A stretch of DNA of 64,000 nucleotides from assembly GCA_963664465.2 (NCBI GenBank), contig CAXXSU010000004.1, positions 372,001-436,000 of the forward strand. The letters are read 5' to 3'. How positions within the stretch are numbered: the first letter of the stretch is position 1; the number at the start of each line of letters is the position of its first letter. This document shows positions 25,844 to 35,022 of the stretch, in pieces. Position numbers and translations under genes: made by a program. The notes beneath the pieces were generated by a model, which was not told the origin of the DNA, did no database searches, and saw only the letters and a program-made list of their open reading frames with translations. The DNA is from CAVOAK01 sp963664465 (lineage in GTDB: Bacteria > Pseudomonadota > Alphaproteobacteria > UBA8366 > CAVOAK01).

Positions 25844-27361
25844 CTACTTGGCCTTGATGCGCCCTTCGGTCTTAGGCGCGACGCTGCCCCGATTGCTGAT
25901 GTAGTTCATGACGGTTGTCGCCATCAGCGTCGCCCCTGACGCATCGACCAGCACTTTGCCTAATTTGAGCGCCGCATATCCGTCGCCACCGGATGCCAAA
26001 TAATCGTTTGTCGCGAGTCGGTAGAGCTTCGCCTGGTCGAGCGGTTTGCCACCGATAATCAGGTTCGTGATGCGGCTCCCTTTGGGAGCTGAGGCGTCGT
26101 AGACCAATGTCATGCCGGAGATTTGCGGAAACCGTCCGGCCTTGTTTTCAACTTCGGAAACGCCGTTCTCAAGCGCGGCAAGAAGATTGGCGCCGGAGAT
26201 TTCCATCAAGACGGTGACATTGCCGAATGGCAATTCCGAGAGAATGTCGCGGCGGGTGAGAGTGGTGCCCGAATCATATATTCGGTCGCCGCGGATTCCG
26301 CCGCCGTTCGTCAGTGCGACATCGGCGCCGACTCCCGCCCGCATGGCGTCGGCAATTAGATCGCCGAGGTTGGATTCCATGGTGCGTACAGTTGATCGCC
26401 GGCTGTCGAGCTCAACGGCGGTTTTTCCGACCGCGACGTTGAGTTGCTCGTCGAGGGTGGCGTTATGCTTGTCGACGATTCCTTTGATTTCAGGATCGGG
26501 TGCGACGCCAGCTGTGGATATCATCCGCCAGGCTGGCGTGACCTTTACGACGGTTTTGCCCCGCCGCTCGACACGTTCGATGACGAGATCAACTGCTGCT
26601 AAATAGTGGGCGTCATGGCCGGCCTTGTGGATCAGGACGCCGCCTTCATAGAAGGTGATTGGATCGTGGTCGTGTCCGCCAAGGATCAGGTTGATGCCTT
26701 TGACTTCGCGGGCAAGCAGGCGATCGGCAGCGAACTCGAGGTGCGTTAGGGCAACGATGACATCTGCACCTGCGGCCTGAAGATCTTTGACCGTCGCCTT
26801 GGCGGTCTCGATCGGAGGCGTGAATTTGATGCCGGCGCCGGGTGAACTCAATATGTCGGTCTCGGGTGCCAGAAGCCCCAGAAAGCCGATCTCATAGTCA
26901 CCAACGCTCATCATGTGGGAGGTGACGGTACCAACTGCCTGCACTCCGTCCTTGCCGAGAATATTTGAGCCGAGCCAGGGAAACTTCGAGTCAGCAATGC
27001 GTTCGGCCGCGATTTTCGGCCCAAAATCGAATTCATGATTGCCGGGTACGGCGACATCGGTACCGAGCGCGTTCAGCAGCTCGATCATCTGTGCGCCCTT
27101 CGTCAGTCCCGACATCACCGACGGTGAAATTAAATCACCGCCGAATGTTGTGATGCTGTATTCGGTGCTCGCTCGCTCGCGTCTCAGCAGAGTCATCAAT
27201 TCCGCTAGACCGCCGCGACCCCCCTTCGGTGATATTTCATAGACGTCGTTGGTGTGAAGAAAGGTGATGGTCGTTGGCGCCGCTTGCACTGCGTACGTGA
27301 CGGCTGCAAGGACCAACGCAGCGGCAAACGCGGCGGCCGAGCGACGAGTAGCTCTCAGCAT
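25844..27361 (-). CDS. Exported 5'-nucleotidase / UshA-like metallophosphoesterase
   Basis: A 505-residue periplasmic enzyme. A signal peptide is clear at residues 1-30 (MLRATRR, hydrophobic core, cleavage near VQAAPTT). The metallophosphoesterase domain shows FLHTNDVYE, FGGDLISPS, GNHEFDFG and LGGHDHDP; the C-terminal substrate domain has TNGGGIRGD and ATNDYLASGGDGY. It dephosphorylates nucleotides or related substrates. The ATG on the complement of 27359-27361 has a GGAGGAAAT ribosome site; a longer in-frame reading would overlap cobT and lose the signal peptide. It is the last gene on this strand after cobT. Confidence 0.92.
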   Translation of the reverse strand: MLRATRRSAAAFAAALVLAAVTYAVQAAPTTITFLHTNDVYEISPKGGRGGLAELMTLLRRERASTEYSITTFGGDLISPSVMSGLTKGAQMIELLNALGTDVAVPGNHEFDFGPKIAAERIADSKFPWLGSNILGKDGVQAVGTVTSHMMSVGDYEIGFLGLLAPETDILSSPGAGIKFTPPIETAKATVKDLQAAGADVIVALTHLEFAADRLLAREVKGINLILGGHDHDPITFYEGGVLIHKAGHDAHYLAAVDLVIERVERRGKTVVKVTPAWRMISTAGVAPDPEIKGIVDKHNATLDEQLNVAVGKTAVELDSRRSTVRTMESNLGDLIADAMRAGVGADVALTNGGGIRGDRIYDSGTTLTRRDILSELPFGNVTVLMEISGANLLAALENGVSEVENKAGRFPQISGMTLVYDASAPKGSRITNLIIGGKPLDQAKLYRLATNDYLASGGDGYAALKLGKVLVDASGATLMATTVMNYISNRGSVAPKTEGRIKAK

Positions 27362-27512
27362 GAATTTCCTCCGGGCAACAACTAGAGCCGCCAGCCTGGA
27401 TGGGTCTGGCAGTAAGAATATCGTTGCCGTTACTTCACTTCGGGAGGCGGTGTTGGTCAACTGGGATTCGCGAAGTACCAGGACGCCGCCACGCCAGGTC
27501 ATGGCCGTTACG

Positions 27513-29387
27513 TCAGCGCGATATTGCCCGCTTGCGAGGTTGCGCGCGCTGAATTTGTCCATCCTCGTCGAATAATTCGGCGAGCTTATCCATCATTGCT
27601 CCACCCAATTGCTCAACATCAACGATGGTGACGGCGCGCCGATAGTAGCGGGTAACATCATGGCCGATGCCGATGGCGAGGAGCTGGACCGGGGAACGCG
27701 TCTCGATATAGGTAATCACCGAGCGCAAATGCCGTTCAAGATAGTTGCCGGGGTTGACCGACAATGTCGAATCGTCGACCGGCGCGCCGTCCGAAATCAC
27801 CATCAATATGCGGCGCTGCTCGGCTCTCGCTATCAACCGATTGTGGGCCCACATCAGCGCTTCGCCGTCGATGTTCTCTTTGAGTAGGCCTTCGCGCAAC
27901 ATCAAGCCCAAATTCTTATGTGAGCGACGCCAATGTGAATCGGCTGATTTGTACACGATGTGACGCAGGTCGTTGAGCCGTCCTGGGTCCGGCTGTTTGG
28001 CTTCGGCGATCCAGCGCTCACGCGCCTGTCCACCCTTCCAGGCACGCGTCGTGAAGCCCAGAATCTCAACCTTGACGCCGCAGCGTTCAAGCGTTCGTGC
28101 AAGGATATCGGCGCTCATCGCCGCGATGGTTATCGGTCGGCCGCGCATTGAGCCGGAATTGTCGATCAAGAGCGTCACGACCGTATCGCGGAACTCCGTT
28201 TCGCGTTCCATCTTGAACGAAAGTGGGTATTGCGGATCGATGACGACACGGTCGAGCCGCGCAGTGTCGAGTAGTCCTTCCTCGAGGTTGAAATCCCAGG
28301 CGCGCTGCTGCTTGGCGAGCAGGCGACGCTGTAATCGATTGGCAAGTTTGCCGATTATGCTCTGTAGATGCAACAGCTGCTGGTCGAGCAGTTGCCGCAA
28401 CCGCGCGAGTTCCTCGGCATCGCATAAATCGTCCGCATTCACCACTTCATCATATTCGTCGCAGTAAGCCCGATATGCTGCTCCGCGCGGAAAGTTGGAG
28501 AAGTCCTTATCGGGGCGCCAGGGTGTTCCAGGGTCGCCAGGTTCCTCTGTACCCGGCGCGGGCAGGGAGTCCTCGCTCAAATCGGAGATACTCGAATCGC
28601 CCATCTCGTCTTCGGCCATCTCGCCCATTGCGGCGTCGGCCAGCGCGTCGGCAAGACCCGAAGGATCGTCGCTATCGTCCTCGGCTTCGCCACGGATCTG
28701 TTCGTCGCCGGTTTCCGCGTCGCTGTCCTCGTCGCCGCTTTCGCCCGAGTCCTCGGTGGCAAATTCGATATCCAGGTCGGAGATCAGTCGGCGGACGATC
28801 TCGCCGAATGCGGTTTGGTCGCTAAGGTGGCGTTCGAGCTCAACGATATCGCGCCCAATTTTGCCCTCAAGCCATGGTTGCCATTGCTCGAAGACGCGTT
28901 GAGCTGTCGGCGGTGGTGGCTCGTCGGCGAAGACGGCGCGCGCCATCAAGCGGACGACCTCCGGCATCGCCGCATCGGATCGGCCCTCGAGCCGGTGCAG
29001 GCCATCGGCGCGGTAGCGTTCGTCGAGTGCAGCAGCGATGTTTTGCCCGACGCCCGCCATGCGCCGCGAGCCCAAAGCTTCTACACGCGCTTGCTCAAGC
29101 GTGTCGTAAATAATTGGGGCGACGTCGCCGGATGGCCGGCGTCTCGCGTGAAGCTTGGCGTCATGATGCCGCAACTTGAGCGCCAGGGCGTCGGCCTCGC
29201 CGCGCACTTGCGCGACTTCTTGCACCGGAAGGTCGCGGCTTGGCAGCGGCAGCCGCAAATGCTTGCCGGCGATGGCCGGCGGTTCGCCCGAGTAGGAAAC
29301 TTCGATCTCGGGGTCCTCCGCAATGGCGCGGAAGGTCGCGGCGACGGCCCGCCGGAAGGTCTCGATCGGGCGCTCAACCTCGCTCAT
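27513..29387 (-). CDS. cobT: Aerobic cobaltochelatase, CobT subunit
   Basis: The chaperone-like subunit of the CobNST complex that inserts cobalt into hydrogenobyrinate a,c-diamide in aerobic B12 synthesis. 624 residues: a conserved N-terminal domain (about 1-200), a very acidic linker (about 210-300, rich in Asp/Glu/Ser), then a von Willebrand A domain with the MIDAS motif DNSGSMRG near residue 400. The gene starts 9 bp after cobS ends, so the two are one operon. CobN and other cob genes are not in the window. Confidence 0.95.
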   Translation of the reverse strand: MSEVERPIETFRRAVAATFRAIAEDPEIEVSYSGEPPAIAGKHLRLPLPSRDLPVQEVAQVRGEADALALKLRHHDAKLHARRRPSGDVAPIIYDTLEQARVEALGSRRMAGVGQNIAAALDERYRADGLHRLEGRSDAAMPEVVRLMARAVFADEPPPPTAQRVFEQWQPWLEGKIGRDIVELERHLSDQTAFGEIVRRLISDLDIEFATEDSGESGDEDSDAETGDEQIRGEAEDDSDDPSGLADALADAAMGEMAEDEMGDSSISDLSEDSLPAPGTEEPGDPGTPWRPDKDFSNFPRGAAYRAYCDEYDEVVNADDLCDAEELARLRQLLDQQLLHLQSIIGKLANRLQRRLLAKQQRAWDFNLEEGLLDTARLDRVVIDPQYPLSFKMERETEFRDTVVTLLIDNSGSMRGRPITIAAMSADILARTLERCGVKVEILGFTTRAWKGGQARERWIAEAKQPDPGRLNDLRHIVYKSADSHWRRSHKNLGLMLREGLLKENIDGEALMWAHNRLIARAEQRRILMVISDGAPVDDSTLSVNPGNYLERHLRSVITYIETRSPVQLLAIGIGHDVTRYYRRAVTIVDVEQLGGAMMDKLAELFDEDGQIQRAQPRKRAISR

Positions 29388-29396
29388 CGTCCGTGC

Positions 29397-30401
29397 TCAG
29401 GCGCCTGGCATCTTGACCCCGGTCTCCGGTAACTCGGTGCCGAAGCAGCGCTGGTAGTACTCGGCGACGATGGGGCGTTCGATCTCGTCGCACTTGTTGA
29501 GGAAGGTGACGCGGAAAGCAAATCCGACATCTTTGAAGATCTCGGCGTTTTCAGCCCAGGTGATGACAGTCCGCGGCGACATGACGGTTGATATATCGCC
29601 GCCCATAAATCCGCTGCGCGATAGGTCTGCGAGGGCGACCATGGCTGAAATCGTCTTTTGTCCACTCTCGCTGTCGTAGGAGGGCACCTTTGATAGGACG
29701 ATCTTCATTTCCTCGTCGTGCGCCAAATAATTGAGTGCGCTGACGATATTCCAGCGATCCATCTGCCCTTGGTTGATCTGTTGCGTGCCGTGATAGAGGC
29801 CCGTGGTATCGCCGAGCCCGACCGTGTTTGTCGTTGCGAACAGGCGGAAATAGTCATGCGGGTGAATGATGCGACTCTGATCGAGCAAGGTCAGCTTGCC
29901 GTCGACTTCGAGGACGCGCTGAATGACGAACATGACGTCTGGCCGACCAGCGTCATATTCGTCGAAGCAGAGTGCACAGACGTTTTGCAGCGCCCAGGGC
30001 AGGATTCCCTCGCGAAACTCCGTGACCTGTTTGCCCTCGCGCAAGACAATGGCGTCCTTACCGATCAGATCGATACGGCTGATATGGCTGTCCAAATTGA
30101 CGCGTATCAGCGGCCAGTTGAGACGAGCTGCAATCTGTTCGACATGCGTCGACTTGCCAGTGCCGTGGTAGCCCTGGATAAGCACCCGCCGATTGAAGGC
30201 GAAGCCGGCGAGAATTGCCATCGTCGTGTCGTGGTCGAACACGTAGCTTTCCTCGATGCCGGGAACATAGTCCGAGCCAACGGAGAATGCGGGAACCGTC
30301 ATCTCCGTATCGAAACCGAAGGTTTGTCGAACTGAAAGTTCGATATCCGGTGCGTCGAGCGGGTGCACCCGGGCGTTGCCGTCCGTTCCTACTGAAGCCA
30401 T
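29397..30401 (-). CDS. cobS: Aerobic cobaltochelatase, CobS AAA+ subunit
   Basis: The 334-residue AAA+ ATPase of cobaltochelatase, which forms hexamers with CobT and drives CobN. Walker A is GYHGTGKST near residue 78 and Walker B is LCFDEYDAG near residue 145. Sensor and arginine-finger regions follow in LFATTNTVGLGDT and MDRWNIVSALNYL. The N-terminal motif PDIELSVRQTFGFDTEMTVP is typical. It lies between the J-domain gene and cobT on the same strand. Confidence 0.96.
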   Translation of the reverse strand: MASVGTDGNARVHPLDAPDIELSVRQTFGFDTEMTVPAFSVGSDYVPGIEESYVFDHDTTMAILAGFAFNRRVLIQGYHGTGKSTHVEQIAARLNWPLIRVNLDSHISRIDLIGKDAIVLREGKQVTEFREGILPWALQNVCALCFDEYDAGRPDVMFVIQRVLEVDGKLTLLDQSRIIHPHDYFRLFATTNTVGLGDTTGLYHGTQQINQGQMDRWNIVSALNYLAHDEEMKIVLSKVPSYDSESGQKTISAMVALADLSRSGFMGGDISTVMSPRTVITWAENAEIFKDVGFAFRVTFLNKCDEIERPIVAEYYQRCFGTELPETGVKMPGA

Positions 30402-30446
30402 ATCTCTAATCCGCGTCGTATCTGATGGTGTCGCAAATGAAGTGGC

Positions 30447-31025
30447 TCAGGTCGATATCGCCTTCCGCAATGTCTGATAGGCGTCGTTGATATCCTTGAG
30501 CCGCTCCTCGGCCGCCTTGTCACCGCCGTTGGCGTCGGGATGCAAGCGCTTTACCAGTTCCTTATAGCGCGTCTTGAGCGAGGTCAAGGTCAGTGACACA
30601 TCCAGGTCCATTGCGGCCAACGCCCGTCCTTCAGGTGTGTTCTGCGGAAATCGACAACCATTGGTATTGCCGTCGGCTTTCGAGGATTCGGTGAAGAACT
30701 CGAAATGATCCTTCAAGCCGGTGAACTGAAAGCCAAAATGCGCGCCGTTGCCTGCGCGGGCTCCGAACGGCCAGCTGGGCCGTTGCCAGACAGTATCATG
30801 TCGAACCTCGGATTCGATCTGTTGCTCGTTCATACCGACATAAAAATTCCATGCCCTGTTGTATTCGCGAACATGCTCAAGGCAGAACCAGTAATACTCG
30901 CGCAGTTGATCGCGCGACTTCGGTGCGCGAAACTCGGCGACGATGTCGCAGTCGGGGTGGTCGCAGGTTCGGAGCTGTTGGTTCCAAGCGCCACGTAGTT
31001 TGCCGATGCTGCGCGTACCAGCCAT
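30447..31025 (-). CDS. J-domain (DnaJ-like) protein linked to cobS
   Basis: 192 residues. The J domain is C-terminal (about 130-190), with the HPD motif in VKRLHPDANGG; it would stimulate an Hsp70. The N-terminal part has paired cysteines and histidine (TCDHPDCDI, YYWFCLEHVREYN) and may bind metal. This arrangement occurs in alphaproteobacteria directly upstream of cobS. The stop is 46 bp from the cobS start, so it is likely the first gene of the cobS-cobT operon; whether it helps chelatase assembly is inference. Confidence 0.85.
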   Translation of the reverse strand: MAGTRSIGKLRGAWNQQLRTCDHPDCDIVAEFRAPKSRDQLREYYWFCLEHVREYNRAWNFYVGMNEQQIESEVRHDTVWQRPSWPFGARAGNGAHFGFQFTGLKDHFEFFTESSKADGNTNGCRFPQNTPEGRALAAMDLDVSLTLTSLKTRYKELVKRLHPDANGGDKAAEERLKDINDAYQTLRKAIST

Positions 31026-31142
31026 GGTGCCAGTATGGTGGCCCTAAATTGTCTGCGCAAGCGCCTGAAGTATCGTTGGCTTGCAGACCAAGGAAATATC
31101 GGCCAGACTCGCCGATTGAATCGTGACCCGAAGGAACGTCGC

Positions 31143-31427
31143 GTGCTCGTAGCTGAAGAAATTCGCAATAAATTGACCGATCGGCTCGCTCCGTTGCAGC
31201 TTGAAATCGTTGACGAATCTCATCTTCATGCCGGTCACAGTGAGGCGCCCGAAGGCGGCGAGTCGCATTTTCGAGTTTCCGTCGTATCCGAGGCCTTCGA
31301 GGGAGTTTCGCGGGTGCAGCGCCAACGCATGGTGTACGACATTCTGGCCGAAGAGTTACGGGGACCGGTGCATGCGCTCTCGCTGACGACCTTGACCCCC
31401 TCCGAGGCCGAATCGAGCGACCCCTAA
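31143..31427 (+). CDS. bolA: BolA-family protein
   Basis: 94 residues. BolA proteins pair with monothiol glutaredoxins in iron-sulfur and iron handling. Family features: an N-terminal helix EEIRNKLTDRL, LEIVDESHLHAGH, SHFRVSVVSEAFEG, and RQRMVYDILAEEL followed by VHALSL. The start is a GTG at 31143 with GAAGGAAC a few bases before; readings from 31035 add 36 residues without family similarity. It is divergent from the J-domain gene, a common pairing in alphaproteobacteria. Confidence 0.93.
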   Translation: MLVAEEIRNKLTDRLAPLQLEIVDESHLHAGHSEAPEGGESHFRVSVVSEAFEGVSRVQRQRMVYDILAEELRGPVHALSLTTLTPSEAESSDP

Positions 31428-31437
31428 ATCTTGCGGA

Positions 31438-31995
31438 TCAGCTGCCTGTGTAGAATTCGGACCACTCAGTTTTCACAATCGGACCGTCCGCGCGCAGGGC
31501 GTGGCACGTGTCAATATGCGCTGGTCTCTTGTTTGACGTGCCAGACGCCGCGGCCCCCTTGTCGGACCTTGATCGCGACAACACCGTCTGGAAAGCGACC
31601 GTCGCCAGCGTTTGCAGCAGCTCGACGAGATGCGTGCACCCTTGCACGCCGCCGACTTGCCCGCGCACTTTCCGCATCCAACCAGGTCCGATCTGCAAAC
31701 CTTTGAGCTTGTTGAATTCTGGAGTGATATCGCCGCAAATTGGATAAGGACCCGAATCTGTGACCGCCTCGATGTCTTGGATTTGCATCGTCGCGTCGAG
31801 GGTAAGGCGGAGCCACATGTCGTGAAGCGGATCGCCGGGATGAATGGTTCCGCGCGACGCGTTGTCAAAGGCATAGGTCTTGGTGTCTTGAAGATGCGCC
31901 TCGATATCCCACATTCCGTCGTCGCGCGCGTATCCGCGGCACTCGATTGTGCGTGAATGAAGGTGCTGACGGGGTACGGAACTGGAAAGCGGCAT
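31438..31995 (-). CDS. DUF2889-family protein
   Basis: 185 residues, no signal peptide or membrane helix. Conserved blocks I recognise from DUF2889 are LHSRTIECRGYARDDGMWDI, DTKTYAFDN, PLHDMWLRLTLD, GPYPICGDI and GCTHLVELLQTLATVAFQ. The biochemical role is unknown. The conserved Cys in ICGDI and the Cys/His in GCTHL would be candidates for an active or metal site. It converges on bolA with 10 bp between stops. Confidence 0.85.
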   Translation of the reverse strand: MPLSSSVPRQHLHSRTIECRGYARDDGMWDIEAHLQDTKTYAFDNASRGTIHPGDPLHDMWLRLTLDATMQIQDIEAVTDSGPYPICGDITPEFNKLKGLQIGPGWMRKVRGQVGGVQGCTHLVELLQTLATVAFQTVLSRSRSDKGAAASGTSNKRPAHIDTCHALRADGPIVKTEWSEFYTGS

Positions 31996-32091
31996 AGTCG
32001 GCCCCCTGGTTGTGCATGTGGGTGCGGATCAGGAAGTGAGGCACGAACGGCCGCATCCGCGCAGATGTTCAAGCTCAGGCGGCGAGAGATT

Positions 32092-32532
32092 CTATCGATA
32101 CCCGGTGCCGAACATGTAGGATTCGGTGTCCTCGAGATTTTGTTTCAGCTCGTCCGTCATCGCAGAATAAAGGTCGCGGAGCGACAATACGGCGACAACG
32201 CGGTCCCCGTCGACGATGGGAAGATGTCGGTATCCTCGTTTCCCCATCATTTCCAAGGCATCGGCTGCCGTGGCGTCGGGCGGGAGTGAATCCGGATTTC
32301 GCGTCATCACTTCCTCGACCTTGGTTTCAGTCGAGTCGCGTCCTTTAGCGACTACGCGCGACAACACATCTCGTTCGGTGAAGATCCCAACCAAGCGCTC
32401 GCTCCGCATTACAAGCAGAGCACCAATCCGGCGCTCGACCATTAATTCGGCTGCGTCGAAGACCGTGGCGTCTGGCTCGATAGTGGCCACGTCCTGTTCG
32501 CCGACGACGCCTGGATATATTGTTCTCAGCAT
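32092..32532 (-). CDS. CBS-domain pair protein
   Basis: 146 residues made of two CBS motifs (about 10-65 and 75-130: ATVFDAAELMVERRIGALLV … GIFTERDVLSRVV; DSLPPDATAADALEMMGKRG … RHLPIVDGDRVVAVLSLRDL). Such stand-alone Bateman modules bind adenine nucleotides and act as regulators or signal sensors; the partner is unknown. It lies 97 bp downstream of the HlyC/CorC gene and may share its transcript. Confidence 0.9.
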   Translation of the reverse strand: MLRTIYPGVVGEQDVATIEPDATVFDAAELMVERRIGALLVMRSERLVGIFTERDVLSRVVAKGRDSTETKVEEVMTRNPDSLPPDATAADALEMMGKRGYRHLPIVDGDRVVAVLSLRDLYSAMTDELKQNLEDTESYMFGTGYR

Positions 32533-32629
32533 GCAACATCTCCTGTCGCCTACGTCGGATCACAAAAGTGTGAGCCAGGATGCCGGTCGGGGTCAAGGGA
32601 ACATGTGCTCGGTGTCACTCGGTCGGCAG

Positions 32630-33910
32630 TCAGGTGGCAGTTTGCGGAGCGGGGGGCGTTATCCGAATCAGCGTGATTTGATTGCGTGCGCGGCGCATGA
32701 TTTCAAACCGGAACCCGTAGAACGTAAAGACTTGGCCCGGGTTCGGTATTAACCTGGCCTCGTGCAATATCAACCCTGCGATGGTCGTCGAAACGTCGTC
32801 GGGAAGCTGCCAATCATAATCACGGTTTAGATCCCGCAGCGTGACGGACCCTCCCGCGATGAAGCTGCCGTCGGCCTGTGGCCGCACAGCAGCGGCAGCG
32901 ACGTCATGTTCGTCGTCGATCTCGCCGACGATTTCTTCGAGGATGTCCTCCAGCGTGACGATACCCATGAACGAGCCATACTCGTCGACGACAACTGCGA
33001 AATGTTCCCGCCGTTGGCGAAATGCCTGGAGCTGGTCGAGAAGAGTCGTTGTTTCCGGTATGAACCATGGCTCGGCGGCAAGTTCGTTGAAGTCGAGGCC
33101 GTCGACGCGCCCGCCGCGATCGTGAACTTCGCGGAGAAGATCTTTGGCGTGCACGACACCCGTGATGTTGTCGGGATCTTCGCTGTACAGCGGCATGCGC
33201 GTATAGGGGCTCTTCAGTACATCGTCGATTATCTTTTCCGGAGCGTCGTTTGCATCGATCATGGTAACCGCGCTGCGGTGCGTCATGACTTCTTGAACCC
33301 CAACATCGTCAAGGTCGAGAATGCTGCGCAGCATTGCTCGTTCGCGCTGAATTTCCGGCTCTGGGCCTTCATGTAGGTCGATGACGCCGCGCAGCTCCTC
33401 TTCGTGCATCGATTCACCGAGTTCCGAGCCGAGTTCAATTCCCATCGGCCGCAAGGTCGTTCGCACGAACAAATAGATTGCGTGCGTAACCGGCGCCAAA
33501 ACGATGACGATCGGCTTGACGATTGGCGCCACCGCCAGCGCCGTCCGTTCGGCATGGCTGAACGCGTAGGTTTTCGGCAATACCTCTGCAAAAACCAGGA
33601 TAAGCAGCGTCATCACCAGCGTAACGTAGGCAATGGCGGCGTCGCCGAAATAGCGCAGGAAGATGCCGGTTGCGAGTACCGACGCCAGGATGTTGACGAG
33701 GTTGTTGCCGAGCAGGATTGCACCGATCAGCCGCTCCTTCTTCTCGCGCAAGGCGAGGATGGTTCCCGCCGACCGATTGCCGTTTTTGGATAGTTGGTGA
33801 AGGCGCCCTTCCGAAGCGACCGTCACTGCGGTCTCCGATCCGGAGAAGAACGCCGAGAGGAGTAAAAGGAAAAAAATGACAACAGCAGATGTCAGCGGGT
33901 CTTCGATCAT
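32630..33910 (-). CDS. HlyC/CorC (CNNM) family transporter-associated protein
   Basis: 426 residues. An N-terminal CNNM/DUF21 domain of about four membrane segments (FFSGSETAVTVASEGRLHQL, NLVNILASVLATGIFLRYFG, ILVFAEVLPKTYAF) is followed by a CBS pair (about 200-325) and a C-terminal CorC_HlyC domain. The family is linked to Mg2+/Co2+ efflux. The start overlaps the aroB stop by 4 bp, giving translational coupling in an aroK-aroB-hlyC operon, an order conserved in alphaproteobacteria although no functional link is known. Confidence 0.93.
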   Translation of the reverse strand: MIEDPLTSAVVIFFLLLLSAFFSGSETAVTVASEGRLHQLSKNGNRSAGTILALREKKERLIGAILLGNNLVNILASVLATGIFLRYFGDAAIAYVTLVMTLLILVFAEVLPKTYAFSHAERTALAVAPIVKPIVIVLAPVTHAIYLFVRTTLRPMGIELGSELGESMHEEELRGVIDLHEGPEPEIQRERAMLRSILDLDDVGVQEVMTHRSAVTMIDANDAPEKIIDDVLKSPYTRMPLYSEDPDNITGVVHAKDLLREVHDRGGRVDGLDFNELAAEPWFIPETTTLLDQLQAFRQRREHFAVVVDEYGSFMGIVTLEDILEEIVGEIDDEHDVAAAAVRPQADGSFIAGGSVTLRDLNRDYDWQLPDDVSTTIAGLILHEARLIPNPGQVFTFYGFRFEIMRRARNQITLIRITPPAPQTAT

Positions 33911-35022
33911 TCTGTAATAGCTCCCTCAATCACGGTGAGCAGGTCCTTTCTTCTCACTTCATCGTTCAACAAGGCGAAGCCAATCCCTCGCACGAGGACG
34001 AAGGTGTTGCGGCCGTCCTTCACCTTCTTGTCTGACGCCATGTGGTCGATAAGGCGAGCCGCGTCCCAAACAACGCCTTGAAATGGTTCAAGACTCGTTG
34101 GCAGGCCTACCGCCGCCAAGTGCCGTCTAACGCGCGCGGCATCTTCGGCTGGGCACAGACCCATCGCGACGGAGAGCTCGAAGGCCATCACCATACCGAT
34201 TGCGACAGTCTCGCCGTGCAGCAGCAAATCGCCAAATCCGGTTTCGATCTCAAGCGCGTGGGCGAAGGTGTGGCCTAGATTGAGGAGCGCACGATGACCG
34301 CCCTCACGCTCGTCTTCCGCAACGATGGCCGCTTTGGCGTTGCAGCTCGAGACAATGGCCTGCCGTTGCGCTTCCGATGAGCCGTCGCAAATCGCCGCGC
34401 CATGACCTTCGAGCCAGTTAAAGAACGCGGCGTCGTTGATTAGGCCGTACTTTACGATCTCGGCATATCCCGCCAACAACTCGCGTCGTGGAAGCGTCTC
34501 GATGGCGTTGGTATCGGCGAGTACGAGTCTCGGCTGATGAAATGCGCCCACCAGGTTCTTTCCGTACTCGGTGTTGATGGCGGTCTTGCCGCCTACCGAG
34601 CTGTCGACTTGCGCAATCATGGTCGTCGGAATTTGTATGTAGTCCATACCGCGTAGATGAATCGCTGCTGCAAAGCCCGTGATATCGCCAATCACGCCGC
34701 CTCCCAACGCGATCAGCGTCGTGCCGCGCTCGACGCCCTGTGCTTGAAGTTGTTTAAGCAGATTGATGAGGTGCGGGAAGTCTTTGGTCTGCTCGCCGGC
34801 GGGCAATACGATCGATTCGCTTTTGATCTCAGCAGAAGCCAACGCTCGCTCCAGCGTTGGCAGATAGAGTGGCGCGACATTTTCGTCGGTTACCACGACG
34901 ACACGGTTTTGGTGCAGCAGCGGGGCGATATGCCGATCGGCTTCGGCGATCAGTCCGCTGCCGACGACGATGTCGTAGGAGCGCTCTCCGAGAACGACCG
35001 GCAGGCGATCGAATTCGCTCAT
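33907..35022 (-). CDS. aroB: 3-dehydroquinate synthase
   Basis: The second enzyme of the shikimate pathway, NAD+- and Zn2+-dependent, 371 residues. Motifs: VVVTDENVAPLYL, LPAGEQTKDF, the nucleotide loop ALGGGVIGDITGFAAA, QIPTTMIAQVDSSVGGKTAI, and the metal-binding region LNLGHTFAHALE. It overlaps aroK upstream and hlyC downstream by 4 bp each (ATGA), so all three are translated from one message. Confidence 0.97.
   Translation of the reverse strand: MSEFDRLPVVLGERSYDIVVGSGLIAEADRHIAPLLHQNRVVVVTDENVAPLYLPTLERALASAEIKSESIVLPAGEQTKDFPHLINLLKQLQAQGVERGTTLIALGGGVIGDITGFAAAIHLRGMDYIQIPTTMIAQVDSSVGGKTAINTEYGKNLVGAFHQPRLVLADTNAIETLPRRELLAGYAEIVKYGLINDAAFFNWLEGHGAAICDGSSEAQRQAIVSSCNAKAAIVAEDEREGGHRALLNLGHTFAHALEIETGFGDLLLHGETVAIGMVMAFELSVAMGLCPAEDAARVRRHLAAVGLPTSLEPFQGVVWDAARLIDHMASDKKVKDGRNTFVLVRGIGFALLNDEVRRKDLLTVIEGAITE

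Noticed and set aside
31026..31142. A cobalamin riboswitch for the cobS-cobT operon
   Set aside because: No B12-box-like sequence was found in the short gap upstream of the J-domain gene.
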